Shown: one piece after another, positions 9,721 to 18,783 of the stretch
How the letters are laid out: each line of letters opens with the position of its first letter
Position numbering within the stretch: position 1 is the stretch's first letter
DNA from: Armatimonadia bacterium
GTDB lineage: Bacteria > Armatimonadota > Zipacnadia > Zipacnadales > JABUFB01
Direction of reading: 5' to 3'
Assembly: GCA_039679385.1 (NCBI GenBank)
Contig: JBDKVB010000121.1
Location: 25,226-89,225, forward strand
Length of the DNA stretch: 64,000 nucleotides
The notes under the pieces: generated by a model
Seen by the model: the letters and a program-made list of their open reading frames with translations, nothing else
Databases searched by the model: none
What the model was told of the DNA's origin: nothing
Translations under genes and position numbers: made by a program

Positions 9721-9904
9721 GCAAAGAGCACTGTCTCGCGGCTCTAGAGCGGCCCACGGGTCATTTCCCTCTGCCCTGCAGCTTCACCTTCGTCTCACTC
9801 AAAGGTTTTGCAAACAATCGGCGAGACCCCCAGGCGGCCCCTGCCTGGCTGTGGAAGGGCCTGCCAGGCCGCGGGTGACAGGTTCCGAAGAGTACCAAAG
9901 AAGC

Positions 9905-9937
9905 GCACGGCGTCCCCTCGTTGAGAGGACGCCGTGC
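9905..9937 (-). terminator. Terminator-like hairpin after the aspartokinase-like gene
   Basis: GCACGGCGTCC pairs perfectly with GGACGCCGTGC across an 11-base loop. It sits about 80 bases past the aspartokinase-like stop codon. There is no T-run, so Rho-independent action is uncertain. Confidence 0.5.
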
Positions 9938-10017
9938 AAGGCCAAAGGAGGATGGGCAGAGGCATAGAGGGCATACCCGTCCAGAGGCGACACCAAACAG
10001 CCGGCACGGAGGCCCCT

Positions 10018-10884
10018 TCAGCCCCGGCAGATGATCCTTGTGCCGGGGACCTGTGGGTCGAAGCCGTCGCGGATCCAGACGTCGATGCCACGGTCGTGGG
10101 CATAGATCACGGCCTCTCGCTGAATGACCTGCGGGAAGGGGTCCCAGTTGAGGAGCTGTGTCGCATGGATCGAACTGAGTTTGCGAGCATCTTTGTGTTT
10201 GAGCGGATCCTTGTCATACAGGCCATCTACATTTGTGAACATCGTACACTCTGGTTGTCCCAGAGCGTCGGCGATGGCGACGGCAGTGAGATTCGAGCCG
10301 CCGCGGCCCAGGACCGACACCTCATCCCGGTGGCTTCGCTCATCCCAGAAGTGGCCCTGGAAGCCCGCAACCACTGGGACCACGCCCGCTCGCAGCAGAG
10401 ATACCAGGTACTCCTCATCGACGTGGTCAACGAGCGCGTCCACTGCCTGCGGGGTTGTCTCGACGCCTGCCTCGCGCCCCGTCAGTGAGTACGCCGGGCA
10501 ACCTACAGCCCGCAGGGCCATGGCCAGCGTCGAGTTTGCTCGCAGCTCGCCGGACATGAGCAACCGCGCGAACTCCCGCGGGTCCGGCTCGTCATCCACC
10601 GCAGCGGCCAGGTGTTCCAGCTTGTCCGTTGCCCAGTCGAAGGCCGAGACGACCACCACGGGCACGACGCCTTCGTCCCGTAGAGGAAGGATGAAATCAC
10701 GGCACAACTCACGCAGTCGCTGGGCTCGCGCCAGATTCCGGCGCATGGCAAGGAGACGGTAGATCTCGTTGACCGATTCCTGTCGCCGGCACTCTTCCAG
10801 GAGCCGCTCCTCGTGAGGACCGAAACGGTTCGCGCCCTGCAAAGTCAGGCCGCCAAACTTCAGGACGGGCACCCTCTGTGGCAT
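10018..10884 (-). CDS. Aspartokinase-like amino-acid kinase lacking ACT domains
   Basis: 288 residues; ATG chosen 10 bases after AGGAGG. The N-terminal VLKFGGLTL corresponds to the KFGGTS phosphate loop of aspartokinases. VPVVVVSA, VVPVVAGFQG, then LGRGGSNLTAVAIADALG and TNVDGLYDKDP match the aspartokinase nucleotide-binding and Asp-binding segments (usual forms LGRGGSDTTA and TDVDGVYTADP). The protein stops after the kinase fold, where aspartokinases normally carry two regulatory ACT domains. So it may be an unregulated aspartokinase or a paralogue with another substrate; the Asn in GGSN (usually Asp) favours some divergence. Neighbours (cupin, MBL protein) do not suggest a pathway. The kinase fold is firm, the substrate is not. 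Confidence 0.72.
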   Translation of the reverse strand: MPQRVPVLKFGGLTLQGANRFGPHEERLLEECRRQESVNEIYRLLAMRRNLARAQRLRELCRDFILPLRDEGVVPVVVVSAFDWATDKLEHLAAAVDDEPDPREFARLLMSGELRANSTLAMALRAVGCPAYSLTGREAGVETTPQAVDALVDHVDEEYLVSLLRAGVVPVVAGFQGHFWDERSHRDEVSVLGRGGSNLTAVAIADALGQPECTMFTNVDGLYDKDPLKHKDARKLSSIHATQLLNWDPFPQVIQREAVIYAHDRGIDVWIRDGFDPQVPGTRIICRG

Positions 10885-11031
10885 GTTCAGCTCGCCTCCT
10901 GCCCGCACGGATAAGTCTACCTCCGTACTTCGACGTCGAGGTCGATGGGCCTACCGAAGACGTCCCGGTTAGGCTCAAGATCGCCTGCAGGTCTTGCGGG
11001 CGGGTCGCAGACGGCCCCTGACCACAGACAG

Positions 11032-11385
11032 CTACCGCGCTGTCGCCGGCCCGTTCGGCACCATGCACAGAAACTCCAGGGTGCCATCCGGAAGGGCGCA
11101 GAACTGGTGCCGCTCGTTGGGCTCGACCAGGATGGCCTCATGTGGGCCGATCTCGCGCTCACCCGCATCCGTTACCAACAGTCCTCGACCTCTGAGCACA
11201 AACACCTCGTGCTCCCAGGCGTGCCCGTGGAAGGGTGTACGTCCGCCCGGTTCGATGACGAACCGTCGCATGGAGAAGTTGGGGGCACCCCGGGTCTCAT
11301 CAATCAGCCACTGGATGGTTGCGCCGACTGCGCCCGGCGAACCCACTGGAGTTGCCTCTGCCTGACATGCGTCGACCCTGTACAT
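11032..11385 (-). CDS. Small cupin-domain protein
   Basis: 117 residues from ATG, with GGGAGGT eight bases upstream. A single cupin_2 barrel: motif 1 is PFHGHAWEHEVFVLRGRG, giving the metal-binding His, His and Glu; the second motif PNERHQFCA supplies the last His. The ending EFLCMVPNG is typical. Such proteins bind a metal and act as small isomerases, dioxygenases or regulators; nothing here tells which. Same strand as the aspartokinase-like gene (147-base gap) and MBL gene (87-base gap), so possibly co-transcribed. Confidence 0.78.
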   Translation of the reverse strand: MYRVDACQAEATPVGSPGAVGATIQWLIDETRGAPNFSMRRFVIEPGGRTPFHGHAWEHEVFVLRGRGLLVTDAGEREIGPHEAILVEPNERHQFCALPDGTLEFLCMVPNGPATAR

Positions 11386-11472
11386 GGCACGGTACCTCCC
11401 TGAACAGGATGTGAGCTTCACAGCAGTCCTGGCTACCGAGTTCACGCGCGTCGGCCCACTTCGGCGGCGTCC

Positions 11473-12285
11473 CTAGAGCTCCATGCCGTCATAGCCGACG
11501 TCGATCCCGTGAGGAGTGAAGAACTCCTCGAGCTGATGGTGGAGCCATCCGCCGTTGTGCGAGAAGTGGTTTACCACGAACCGGCAGTCCCCGGCAAGGG
11601 CGCCTCGGGCGGCCAACTCCTTACGCGCATCGAGCACATCCGGCGCGCCAAGATGCCCGCCGCGGTTCTGCTTGGGGCCATAGGTGCAGTCCATGACGAC
11701 GAGGTCTAGTTCGCGGCCGCTCAGGAAGTCCCAGGTCTGTTCAGACCACCAGCCGGTGTCGTGACCGATCAGGATCCTGCGGTCACCCGTGTCGAAGATG
11801 AAGTTCAGCGGACCCGAGGACGGATCGTGCTCGCCCGGTATCGCAGTGAGCGTCACGCCGTCGCACAGTGGGTGATCGCGGTACGGCTCGACCAACTCGA
11901 AGGCGAGACGGAACCGGTCGAAGTCCGGTACGGTCTGCTGCAGCGCATCACCGATGGCAGTAGCCCCGTGGACCGTCAGGATGCTCTCCTCCGGCACCAG
12001 GGAGAAGCCCGGTCGGCGGAAGCCCAGCTCGGCCGGCGTGAAATGGTCCTGATGGCTGTGAGTGAACACCAGGTCCGTCAGCGTGGACATGTCGAGGCCC
12101 TGGGCGATGCTCGCCGCGTAGGTGTCGGGGCCCCAGTCGATCTGAAGGTGGTCGCCGAGCCGGTAGCTCGTGCGATGCCGCAGGTCCTTGCCGCGTCGAA
12201 GTCGCGCCTCGCGGCATACGTCACAGGTGCAAAACAGCGCCGGCCATCCCTCGGCGGCCGCGCTTCCCAGAATGATGAGTTTCAA
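11473..12285 (-). CDS. Metallo-beta-lactamase fold hydrolase, PhnP/PqqB-like
   Basis: 270 residues from a TTG preceded by AGAAGGAG eight bases away. The start reads MKLIILGSAAAEGWPALFC, the beginning of PhnP/PqqB-type proteins, with the CTCDVC cysteines of that group. The HxHxDH metal motif is THSHQDHF, later ligands are GEHDP, GHDTGWW and NHFSHNGG. Family members hydrolyse cyclic phosphodiesters (PhnP) or serve in cofactor synthesis (PqqB); no phn or pqq genes are nearby. Divergently transcribed from the GHL10 lipoprotein gene. The start region shares its short upstream gap (12286-12443) with that gene. Confidence 0.8.
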   Translation of the reverse strand: MKLIILGSAAAEGWPALFCTCDVCREARLRRGKDLRHRTSYRLGDHLQIDWGPDTYAASIAQGLDMSTLTDLVFTHSHQDHFTPAELGFRRPGFSLVPEESILTVHGATAIGDALQQTVPDFDRFRLAFELVEPYRDHPLCDGVTLTAIPGEHDPSSGPLNFIFDTGDRRILIGHDTGWWSEQTWDFLSGRELDLVVMDCTYGPKQNRGGHLGAPDVLDARKELAARGALAGDCRFVVNHFSHNGGWLHHQLEEFFTPHGIDVGYDGMEL

Positions 12286-12443
12286 AACCGTCGCTCCTTC
12301 TGCTAACATGCTCCCTCGGGAGGACATCCGTTCGCTCCCCGAGGGTTGTACTGTTCGCTTCGGCTCCGCCCTTTTCCTTGCGTCCGAATCGGCCTCGGCC
12401 GTGATCCGGTCGGGGCAACAGCCGCACATCGGAGGACTCTGAC

Positions 12444-14771
12444 GTGTCGTCTCCGTCGGTGACGAGACCGGCCCTGCGGCTGGTCCTGGCAGCGGGTTTT
12501 CTGTGCTCCCTGACTGCTCTGGGAGGCTGCCGTCGCGCCCCGACAAAGCCGGTCTACCGCAGCACCGCCATCGCCCTGGTTCAGTCCCCGGTGCCGATCG
12601 ACGAGAACAACCCGGACAGCAAGACGCGGCTGCAGTACTTCAATGTGGTGGCCGATGCGCTGACGCGGGCGGGCGTCACTTACCACGTGCTCAGCGAGCA
12701 GGAAGTGGCCCAGGGCGCCCTGGACCGCTTCGCAGTAGCGATCTTCCCCTACGTGTACAGTTGGACGCGCGAGGCCGAGGGTGCCGTTCTACGCTATCTG
12801 CGCTCCGGGGGCAAGGTCTTTGCGTGCTACCGTCTTCCCGACAGCCTGGCGAAGGAACTCGGCGTCAAGATCACGGGCGCTCGCTTCGACAGCGGGGATC
12901 ACTTCGACCGTTGCGTGCTGAGCAGTCCCGGCCTGCCGGGCGCGCCGGAGGTCTTCGTCCAGCATTCCTGGCACGTCACGCTCGTGCGGCCGGACAGCCC
13001 CGATGCGCGGGTCCTATACACCTGGCAGGACGCTGACGGCAAGGGCAGCGGCGAGCCCGCGCTGATCCTCTCGCACAACGGCGCGTACATGAGCCATGTG
13101 TTCACCAAGACCGATCGCGAGGAGAAGGCCGGCGCCCTGGTTGCACTCCTCGGCTACTTCCTCCCCGGGATCTGGCAGAAGTGTGCGCAACGGGCTGTGA
13201 TGGATGTGGGGCGCATCGGGACGGCCCGCAACCTGGCGGAACTGCGCACCCTGGTTGCCGAGGCCCAGGAGCAGAAGCGCGCCAAGGGCGCTGACGAGTT
13301 CCTCGATGACGTGGAAGACCTGGTGGGCCGCGCCGAGCAGGCTGCGCAACATGCCCGCTATGCGCGCTCGATTCACCTGTCGATGGCAGCACACCGGCTG
13401 GCCGTGTACGCCTACGTCAGGACCTTGCCGACCCGCGTCTGCGAGATGCGCGGCGTGTGGATCAGTAACCCGCAGGGCATCAAGAGCTGGGGCTGGGATC
13501 GCACGATTCGGCAGGTAAGCCGCATGGGCTTCAACGCCGTCTTTGCCTTCATGGGGTCCGCCGTCGAGGCGGCCTACCCGAGTGTGGGGCTACCCCGTTC
13601 GCCGGCGGCGAAGGACAAGGACCGTCTCGCCGAGTGCCTTGAGGCCTGTCAGGAGTACAACGTCGAGTGCCATGTGTGGAAGTACATCTTCTACCCGGGG
13701 CGTCTCTCGCCGGAGCTGTACAAGCGCCTGCGCGACGAGCAGCGACTGCAAGTAGACCGCTACGGGAACACGGTGCCCTGGCTGTGTCCCTCCGACCCGC
13801 GCAACTTCGAACTGGAGCGCAAGGCCATCGTCGAGATCGCCCGCAACTACGACGTGGCCGGGATCCATCTGGACTACATCCGCTTCCCCAACGTTGACTG
13901 CTGCTATTGCCCGCGCTGCAAGCGGCTCTTTGAGGCCGCCCTGGGTCTCCCCTTCCCGCGCTGGCCGCAGCAGTTGTTCAACAGCAACTACTATGGCCAG
14001 TACCGGCGCTGGCGACGCGACTTCATCTCGCGCTTCGTGCGCACCGTGCATGCGGAGGTCGAGAAAGTCCGCCCGGACGTGAAGCTGTCGGCGGCGGTCC
14101 TGCCCTCGCTGAACGTCGAGGCTGACCGCTGCGGGCAAGAGTGGCAGACCTGGGTGCAGAGCCACTTCCTGAGCTTCGTCTGCCCGATGGACTACGCGCT
14201 GGATGTCGACTACTACCGCCGACTCGTGCGAAGCCAGGTACAGCACGTGAACGGTGAGGTGCCGGTGTACGTGGGTCTCGCCTCGTGGCTGGCGCAGGAC
14301 CTGACCGACCTGGCCGAGCAGATCCGCCTGGCTCACGACCTCGGGGCAGATGGGTACGTACTCTTCCACGGCGAGGACCTGACGCTGGTGAACGACTGGA
14401 TGCCGGAGCTGCGCAACGGGCCGACCATGATCAACGCTGTCACTCCGCACTCGGGACCGCCCACGGGACTGCGGTTCACGGCCGGGGTGACACCCGGTAG
14501 ATTCGGATGGGAAGCAGTGCGTGGCAAGCCGGTCACTGTGGCCGCCTGGGTCGCTCGTCGGGCCGGCGTCAGCAGCGCCCGACTGCAACTGCAATACCTC
14601 GATGGAACCCTCGCCGAGCAAGGCCCGTGGCTGCGTCTGGATCGTCGCAGGGAAGCCGAGTTCACGCCGCCACCGGGCGAGTATCGTCCGGTGATCGTCG
14701 GCCGATTTCGCTCGCGACCCTTTGAGAGTCGAGGGCGTATCTTGCGGGTTCTGGAGCCCGGCGAGAGGTAG
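12444..14771 (+). CDS. GHL10-type (DUF187) glycoside-hydrolase-like lipoprotein
   Basis: 775 residues from GTG with GGAGG eight bases upstream. A lipoprotein signal ends at LGGC (Cys29). Residues 40-255 resemble the glutamine-amidotransferase-like trimerisation domain of family 42 beta-galactosidases (EGAVLRYLRSGGKVFACY). From about 335 begins the GHL10 barrel: CEMRGVWISNPQGIKSWGW, then RMGFNAVFAFMGSAVE, VECHVWKYIF and the hallmark AGIHLDYIRFP carrying the probable catalytic Asp. A CxxC-like pair (CCYCPRC) follows. The end (730-775) is a beta domain of unknown role. Expected to be anchored to a membrane and to act on exported glycan; substrate unknown. The next plus-strand gene is a GH63-like enzyme. 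Confidence 0.82.
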   Translation: MSSPSVTRPALRLVLAAGFLCSLTALGGCRRAPTKPVYRSTAIALVQSPVPIDENNPDSKTRLQYFNVVADALTRAGVTYHVLSEQEVAQGALDRFAVAIFPYVYSWTREAEGAVLRYLRSGGKVFACYRLPDSLAKELGVKITGARFDSGDHFDRCVLSSPGLPGAPEVFVQHSWHVTLVRPDSPDARVLYTWQDADGKGSGEPALILSHNGAYMSHVFTKTDREEKAGALVALLGYFLPGIWQKCAQRAVMDVGRIGTARNLAELRTLVAEAQEQKRAKGADEFLDDVEDLVGRAEQAAQHARYARSIHLSMAAHRLAVYAYVRTLPTRVCEMRGVWISNPQGIKSWGWDRTIRQVSRMGFNAVFAFMGSAVEAAYPSVGLPRSPAAKDKDRLAECLEACQEYNVECHVWKYIFYPGRLSPELYKRLRDEQRLQVDRYGNTVPWLCPSDPRNFELERKAIVEIARNYDVAGIHLDYIRFPNVDCCYCPRCKRLFEAALGLPFPRWPQQLFNSNYYGQYRRWRRDFISRFVRTVHAEVEKVRPDVKLSAAVLPSLNVEADRCGQEWQTWVQSHFLSFVCPMDYALDVDYYRRLVRSQVQHVNGEVPVYVGLASWLAQDLTDLAEQIRLAHDLGADGYVLFHGEDLTLVNDWMPELRNGPTMINAVTPHSGPPTGLRFTAGVTPGRFGWEAVRGKPVTVAAWVARRAGVSSARLQLQYLDGTLAEQGPWLRLDRRREAEFTPPPGEYRPVIVGRFRSRPFESRGRILRVLEPGER

Positions 14772-14781
14772 TCGGGGCTCG

Positions 14782-14808
14782 CACGGCGCAGTAACCTGCT
14801 GCGCCGTG
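14782..14808. terminator. Hairpin between GHL10 and GH63-like genes
   Basis: CACGGCGCAG pairs perfectly with CTGCGCCGTG around a 7-base loop, 10 bases after the GHL10 stop. No T-run follows, so it may attenuate rather than end transcription. Confidence 0.48.
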
Positions 14809-14874
14809 GCATGAGATGGATAGGTACTGCAACCGTGCGCCTGCACAAGGCCGCGGGAGAAAGGAAGCTGCTTC

Positions 14875-16545
14875 ATGACCGCCACAACACCAAACCTACC
14901 GAACCTCTGGGGACGCGGACAGCTCCTGGCGTTCTCGGGTCTTGACGGCCATACCGATCACGACCGGCCCTTCGTGCTGCACACCGGAGCGGCTCTGGGT
15001 GAGTTGCTGCTGCGTCTCCCGGCGACCGCAGAGATCAACTTCCAGGGCCTGCCGGCACTCGAGACGAACCTGCTGCTGGGCGACTGCTTCGAGGCCACAG
15101 GGCCTGGTGGGAGACTTGCTTTCGCCTTCGCCGACCATCACACGCTTGCCGGAGAGATGCCGCAGGGGGTCACACTGGTGGCTGGTGGTGCTCCTGTCAC
15201 TTCCGAGCCGGCGATCGTTGCTGCCGGGATGGGCCTGAAGGTCTTCGCCTGCGTCCGAGGGACTCGCTGGTGCCTGCTGGCCGCTGAGGACGAAGCGCAG
15301 GTGGCAGGCCGAGTCGACGCTGCCCTGGCGGCAGACCTCGATCGACTGGTGGCCGAGCGCTCGCGGTACGTCCGGGAGTTCCAAGTGCCCGCGGGTCTCG
15401 ACTCCGGTGACGAGCGCCTGCTGCGCAAGGCGGTCTCCGTGATGAAGGTGAACACGGAAGCGCCCTGTGGGCGGATTGGCCGGCGCTGGACGACTCCGGA
15501 CCGATGGCCGCACCGTCACATGTGGCTCTGGGACTCGGCCTTCCACGGGATCGGTCTCTCCTACGTTGACCCCGACCTGGGCAAGGAGGCCGTTCTGGCG
15601 ATGCTCGAGCAGGTACAGCCGGACGGGATGCTCCCGCACATGGTGCTGCCCAAGGACCCGCCTTCGAAGATCACGCAGCCGCCGGTGCTGGCCTGGTCGG
15701 TCCTACGCTTGCTTCAGGCGACCGAAGACCACGCCTGGGCGGCCGAGTGCATGCCCTACCTGATGCGCTACCTGGACTGGATGCGGCTGAACCGCGATCG
15801 GAACGGGAATGGACTGCCGGAGTGGTTCATTGAGGGGGAGCCGCTCTGTCGCTGTGGGGAGTGCGGCCTGGACAACTCGCCGCGCTTCGATGCCGCAACT
15901 TTGCTGGATGCAACGGACTTCTCGAGCCTGCTGGCCTCCGACTATGGGTGCCTGGCGCAGATCGCCCGGCAGGTCGGAAAGCAGGGGATTGCGGAGCCCT
16001 GTGAGGCCTACACCGACAGAATCCGGACAGCCGTGAACGAGTTGCTGTGGTCGGAGGCAGCGGGGCTGTACATGGACCGCGACTTCGAGGGTCACCTGTC
16101 CGAGGTGAAGGCGGTCACGGGGTTCTTCCCGCTCTTTGCCGGCATCCCCTCAGCCGAGCGTGCCGAGAGGCTGCGCCAGCACCTGCACGATCCACGGACC
16201 TTCGCTGCGCCGGTGCCGATCCCCAGCGTCTCGCTGGACTGCGGCCGCTATTCGAAGGACATGTGGCGTGGACCGGCGTGGATCAACACTAACTACGTGG
16301 TCTGCTCCGGGCTGCGACGCTATGGCTTCAACGAAGAGGCAGACCGGCTCAAGGAGCAGACCATCGCCGAGGTACGACGCTGGTATGAGACCGAGGGCTG
16401 CGTCTTCGAGTACTACGACTCCCTCGGGGTAACCTCACCGAAGGACCTCGACCGCAAGCAGCGGCTCATCAGCGGCAAGGGCATGGCGCCGATCTCGGAT
16501 TACCACTGGACGGCGGCTCTCACCGCGGCTTGGCTTATGGAGTGA
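14875..16545 (+). CDS. GH63-like (MGH1-type) alpha-glucosidase
   Basis: 556 residues; ATG preceded by GAAAGGAAG. After an N-terminal beta region (1-180), residues 185-556 form an (alpha/alpha)6 toroid: HMWLWDSAFHGIG with the conserved Asp, QPDGMLPHM, WRGPAWINTNY, VFEYYDS and DYHWTAALTAAW. These are the motifs shared by GH63 glucosidases and trehalase-like enzymes. A four-cysteine cluster lies in LCRCGECGLD, unusual for the family and possibly a metal site. No signal peptide, so cytoplasmic. It likely releases glucose from alpha-linked oligosaccharides. Its 3' end overlaps the convergent GT-C gene by 11 bases. Confidence 0.83.
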   Translation: MTATTPNLPNLWGRGQLLAFSGLDGHTDHDRPFVLHTGAALGELLLRLPATAEINFQGLPALETNLLLGDCFEATGPGGRLAFAFADHHTLAGEMPQGVTLVAGGAPVTSEPAIVAAGMGLKVFACVRGTRWCLLAAEDEAQVAGRVDAALAADLDRLVAERSRYVREFQVPAGLDSGDERLLRKAVSVMKVNTEAPCGRIGRRWTTPDRWPHRHMWLWDSAFHGIGLSYVDPDLGKEAVLAMLEQVQPDGMLPHMVLPKDPPSKITQPPVLAWSVLRLLQATEDHAWAAECMPYLMRYLDWMRLNRDRNGNGLPEWFIEGEPLCRCGECGLDNSPRFDAATLLDATDFSSLLASDYGCLAQIARQVGKQGIAEPCEAYTDRIRTAVNELLWSEAAGLYMDRDFEGHLSEVKAVTGFFPLFAGIPSAERAERLRQHLHDPRTFAAPVPIPSVSLDCGRYSKDMWRGPAWINTNYVVCSGLRRYGFNEEADRLKEQTIAEVRRWYETEGCVFEYYDSLGVTSPKDLDRKQRLISGKGMAPISDYHWTAALTAAWLME

Positions 16546-18301
16546 CGCCCGCCGGACCGACGTCCTTCCAGTCGATACGGAAGACCCGTACGCTCGGCTG
16601 GTAGTTCCCGGTAGCCTGCACGCCCTGCAGCCAACGGTCGCGGTCGATCTCGAAGCAGGCGATCTCGGTCATGTGGAATAGCGGGCTGCGGTCGAGGCCG
16701 AGATAGGCGGCGAACTCGAACAGCGCCTGGGCATCTCCCGTCTGCCGACTGGGCAAGGCCAGATACTGGGCACCCCGGTCCTTCAGGTACTGGTCGACCT
16801 TGTCGTCAAGCTGGTAGCGGACGAACTCGGTGTCGGTGAGGCCGCCCAGGTCGATGATCGGGTGATTGCCGAAGTAGCGCAGAGCACCGATGTCGTAAGC
16901 GCCCACCGGAGCCCCGGGCGGGAGCTCGCGTGCCAGGTACTCGGCGGCTGCGATTCGTGCGTTGCGCATGTGGTCGAGATTCGCCCCATACACGCCGCGC
17001 CAGTAGCCCACGTCGGCGACCACGATCAGCGCCACTGCGAGGGCAGCGGCAGTTGCCTTCCACTGCTTGCGCCACGGGACCATCAACCCCAGCCCGACCA
17101 GCCACCACAGTAGCAGGTGATTCACGGCCTGGTAGCGGGTGGCGGTGCCTGTGTCCGGCAGCAGGACCAGGTAAGTGAGGTTGTGCAGCAGAGCCCAGAC
17201 CCAGACGCCGATGGTGCCAAGGACGAGCGGGCTGGTGGGCCGAAGGTCGCTCCCTCCCGGGGCCTGCAAGTCGCGGGAGCGCAGGAACCGCGCCACCTCG
17301 CGTGCCCCCCGCACAAGCAAGGGGATGACCACGAAGACGAACAGCGCCAGTCCGAGCACCGACAGCCGCACCGCAACCGCAGCGCCCAGATTCTGCTTGA
17401 GCATCAGCGCCGGTCCGGGCATCGCGACCGTCCCGAAGACATAGGCGACCAGGTAGCCCAGCCACAGGAGCACGAACAACGGCTGAGCGGCTCCCGTCCA
17501 CAGCCCCAGCGCCGGGACCTTCTGTAGGAAGTGCTCGATTGCGTCGCCATGAACGACACGCTTGCCCGCGAAAGTCGTCGGGAGCCAGTGCCCGGTGTTC
17601 TGGTGGACGTAGAGCACCCAGGGTGCCGCCACCACCGCTGCGAGGATTGCCGCCGTCAGCCAGCTTCCCCAGCGCACCGAACCACCACGGCGCAGGCGCA
17701 GCACCTCAAGCAGCAGCACCGTCGGCGCCAGGACCAGACCCTCGGGTCGGCACCAGAAGGCGAGACCGATCCCCACGCCGACAGCCCACCACGAATCGCG
17801 CTGATAGCAGGCCAAAGTCAGCAACCCCAGCGCGAGGAACATCGTCGTCTCCATCCCCGAGAGCGTGAACCAGAGGACGTTGCCGGAGAGCGCAAAGAGC
17901 CCGGCGATCAGCACTGCGCCGAGGGGCACGCGATCCGGCTCACTCTCCGGGCGCAGGAACATCGGCCGAGCCAGTGCGCACACACACAGGGTCGCTACGA
18001 ACAGCGACAAGATGCCCAGCACGTTGGCGCCGATCACGGGGTCGATGCCGAGCTTGATGCCGCCCGCCAGAAGCAGCGGCCACAGAAGGCTGGTGGTTCC
18101 AAGGCCCCGGAACTCGCCGGGATTGAACTCCAGCGTCCCGCGAGCGGCGAGACTCTGGGCGTACTGGAAATGGATGTAGGCGTCATCCATGGGGAAATAA
18201 CGTTGATGACCGGCCAGGAGTATGGCCGGCCCGAGCAGCGAGATTCCCAGCAGGATGAGCCAGGTGGCGCAACGGGGAAACGACAAGGAAGAGGTTTTCA
18301 A
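16535..18301 (-). CDS. Multi-pass membrane glycosyltransferase, GT-C (GT39/ArnT-like)
   Basis: 588 residues from TTG seven bases after AAGGA (another TTG lies two codons upstream). About 10-12 hydrophobic helices are visible. The first periplasmic loop has the GT-C Asp pair in FPMDDAYIHFQY, followed by RGTLEFNPGEFRGLGTTSL. The tail is a soluble domain (LPPGAPVGAYDIGALRYF, then IIDLGGLTD) seen in dolichyl/undecaprenyl-phosphate-sugar mannosyltransferase-like proteins. It should move a sugar from a lipid carrier to an exported acceptor. Convergent with the GH63-like gene; its downstream neighbours on this strand are not obviously linked. Confidence 0.8.
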   Translation of the reverse strand: MKTSSLSFPRCATWLILLGISLLGPAILLAGHQRYFPMDDAYIHFQYAQSLAARGTLEFNPGEFRGLGTTSLLWPLLLAGGIKLGIDPVIGANVLGILSLFVATLCVCALARPMFLRPESEPDRVPLGAVLIAGLFALSGNVLWFTLSGMETTMFLALGLLTLACYQRDSWWAVGVGIGLAFWCRPEGLVLAPTVLLLEVLRLRRGGSVRWGSWLTAAILAAVVAAPWVLYVHQNTGHWLPTTFAGKRVVHGDAIEHFLQKVPALGLWTGAAQPLFVLLWLGYLVAYVFGTVAMPGPALMLKQNLGAAVAVRLSVLGLALFVFVVIPLLVRGAREVARFLRSRDLQAPGGSDLRPTSPLVLGTIGVWVWALLHNLTYLVLLPDTGTATRYQAVNHLLLWWLVGLGLMVPWRKQWKATAAALAVALIVVADVGYWRGVYGANLDHMRNARIAAAEYLARELPPGAPVGAYDIGALRYFGNHPIIDLGGLTDTEFVRYQLDDKVDQYLKDRGAQYLALPSRQTGDAQALFEFAAYLGLDRSPLFHMTEIACFEIDRDRWLQGVQATGNYQPSVRVFRIDWKDVGPAGVTP

Positions 18302-18362
18302 CAGCAAGTCCTTAGTTACTCTGCGGTCGCAGATCGCCCAGGCCGGTTGGGTCGCGACGCCG

Positions 18363-18731
18363 CTACTCGATGGCCCTTGTCAGGCGGTTTGACGCCGAGT
18401 AGCAGACGACCATCACCACCGGCGTGTCGCCCGTGTTGACCGCGTTGTGCTCAGTGTTCGCAGGGATGCGGATCAGGTCTCCGGCCTGCAGCGTCACCAC
18501 CTGTTCGTTCAGGTAGTGCTCGCAGCGGCCCTCGACCACGTACAGCAGCTCCTCGCAGTTCGGGTGCGAGTGTAGAGCGTTGGCGACCCCGGGGTCAATC
18601 CGCACGGCCCCGAAGGTCTGCTCGGCGTCCGGGCAGATCCGGTCGTTCATTAGCCAGGTGATCGATCCCCACGGGAAGGACTCGCGGGGCATGCTGTCCA
18701 GACTCGTCACGCAGGGCTTCTCGCCGAACAT
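18363..18731 (-). CDS. Small cupin-domain protein
   Basis: 122 residues from ATG after GAGGTG; a TTG six codons upstream has no binding site. Cupin motif 1 is LHSHPNCEELLYVVEGRC (metal His, His, Glu) and motif 2 ends IPANTEHNAVNTGD (His). The core matches cupin_2 proteins that bind a metal ion. The protein sits between the GT-C gene and an esterase on the same strand with short gaps. Enzymatic or regulatory role unknown. Confidence 0.78.
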   Translation of the reverse strand: MFGEKPCVTSLDSMPRESFPWGSITWLMNDRICPDAEQTFGAVRIDPGVANALHSHPNCEELLYVVEGRCEHYLNEQVVTLQAGDLIRIPANTEHNAVNTGDTPVVMVVCYSASNRLTRAIE

Positions 18732-18783
18732 CCTCCACACCTCGCGCAAGTCTTGAGATCAACCGGACAGCCTGAGAGGGAGC

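Noticed and set aside
9471..9731. Small minus-strand frame in the leader region
   Set aside because: Contains the promoter and leader; Arg/Cys-rich, no binding site.
13590..14885. 431-residue minus-strand frame
   Set aside because: Antisense to the GHL10 lipoprotein.
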